Part shown: positions 14,574 through 14,586 of the stretch, piece after piece
Position numbering within the stretch: position 1 is the stretch's first letter
Layout of the letters: every line of letters begins with the position of its first letter
DNA from: Thermohalobaculum sp964475765
GTDB lineage: Bacteria; Pseudomonadota; Alphaproteobacteria; Rhodobacterales; Rhodobacteraceae
Assembly (NCBI GenBank): GCA_964475765.1
Contig: CAYYZH010000104.1
Span: 1 to 14,586 of the forward strand
Direction: 5' to 3'
Length of the DNA stretch: 14,586 nucleotides
Program-made: the position numbers and the translations under genes
The notes under the pieces: model-generated
Told to the model about the DNA's origin: nothing
The model's input: only the letters and a program-made list of their open reading frames with translations
The model's database searches: none

Positions 14574-14586
14574 GGCTTTGTCCCGA

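Noticed and set aside
1..14586. Mobile elements, CRISPR arrays, tRNA or rRNA genes, riboswitches
   Set aside because: No transposase or integrase protein, repeat-spacer pattern or RNA-gene signature was seen on either strand.

Overview
The window looks like a catabolic gene cluster from a high-GC proteobacterium, probably an alphaproteobacterium of the Rhodobacterales type. That placement rests on GC-rich coding sequence, tightly packed genes and the relatives the proteins call to mind; there is no rRNA or marker gene to confirm it. The scaffold has two runs of exactly 100 Ns (1569-1668 and 2972-3071). Both fall inside genes and behave as placeholders of unknown length.

Left block (1-3584, + strand): the 3' part of a FadH/StcD-type flavin oxidoreductase, then two different Rieske oxygenase alpha subunits coupled by a TGATG overlap. 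Neither Rieske gene is intact, because of the gaps. Middle (3744-4427, - strand): an XRE-cupin regulator transcribed away from the right block. Between it and the next gene is an AT-rich control region with a sigma70-like promoter and two tandem 17-bp inverted repeats 20 bp apart, a good candidate operator pair. Right block (4559-14432, + strand): nine genes with overlaps or gaps of at most 32 bp, surely one operon: TMADH-like amine dehydrogenase, CaiB/BaiF CoA-transferase, crotonase, enolase-superfamily enzyme of the hydroxyproline-betaine epimerase/cis-3-hydroxyproline dehydratase type, HMG-CoA lyase-like enzyme, acyl-CoA dehydrogenase, MmgE/PrpD protein, ornithine cyclodeaminase/mu-crystallin-like reductase and a 4-oxalocrotonate tautomerase-like protein. 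A hairpin near the right end may terminate it.

Taken together, the genes fit two chemistries in one locus. The first is oxidative N-demethylation or C-N cleavage of an N-methylated amino acid, betaine or amine (two Rieske enzymes, two iron-sulfur flavoproteins, a proline-betaine-type enolase and a ketimine-reductase-like protein). The second is CoA-thioester breakdown of the carbon skeleton (CoA-transferase, dehydrogenase, hydratase, C-C lyase). I know of no described pathway with this exact gene set. The substrate cannot be read from the sequence and the pathway is inference. The window holds no transporter, no Rieske reductase, no mobile element, no RNA gene and no CRISPR array that I can see.
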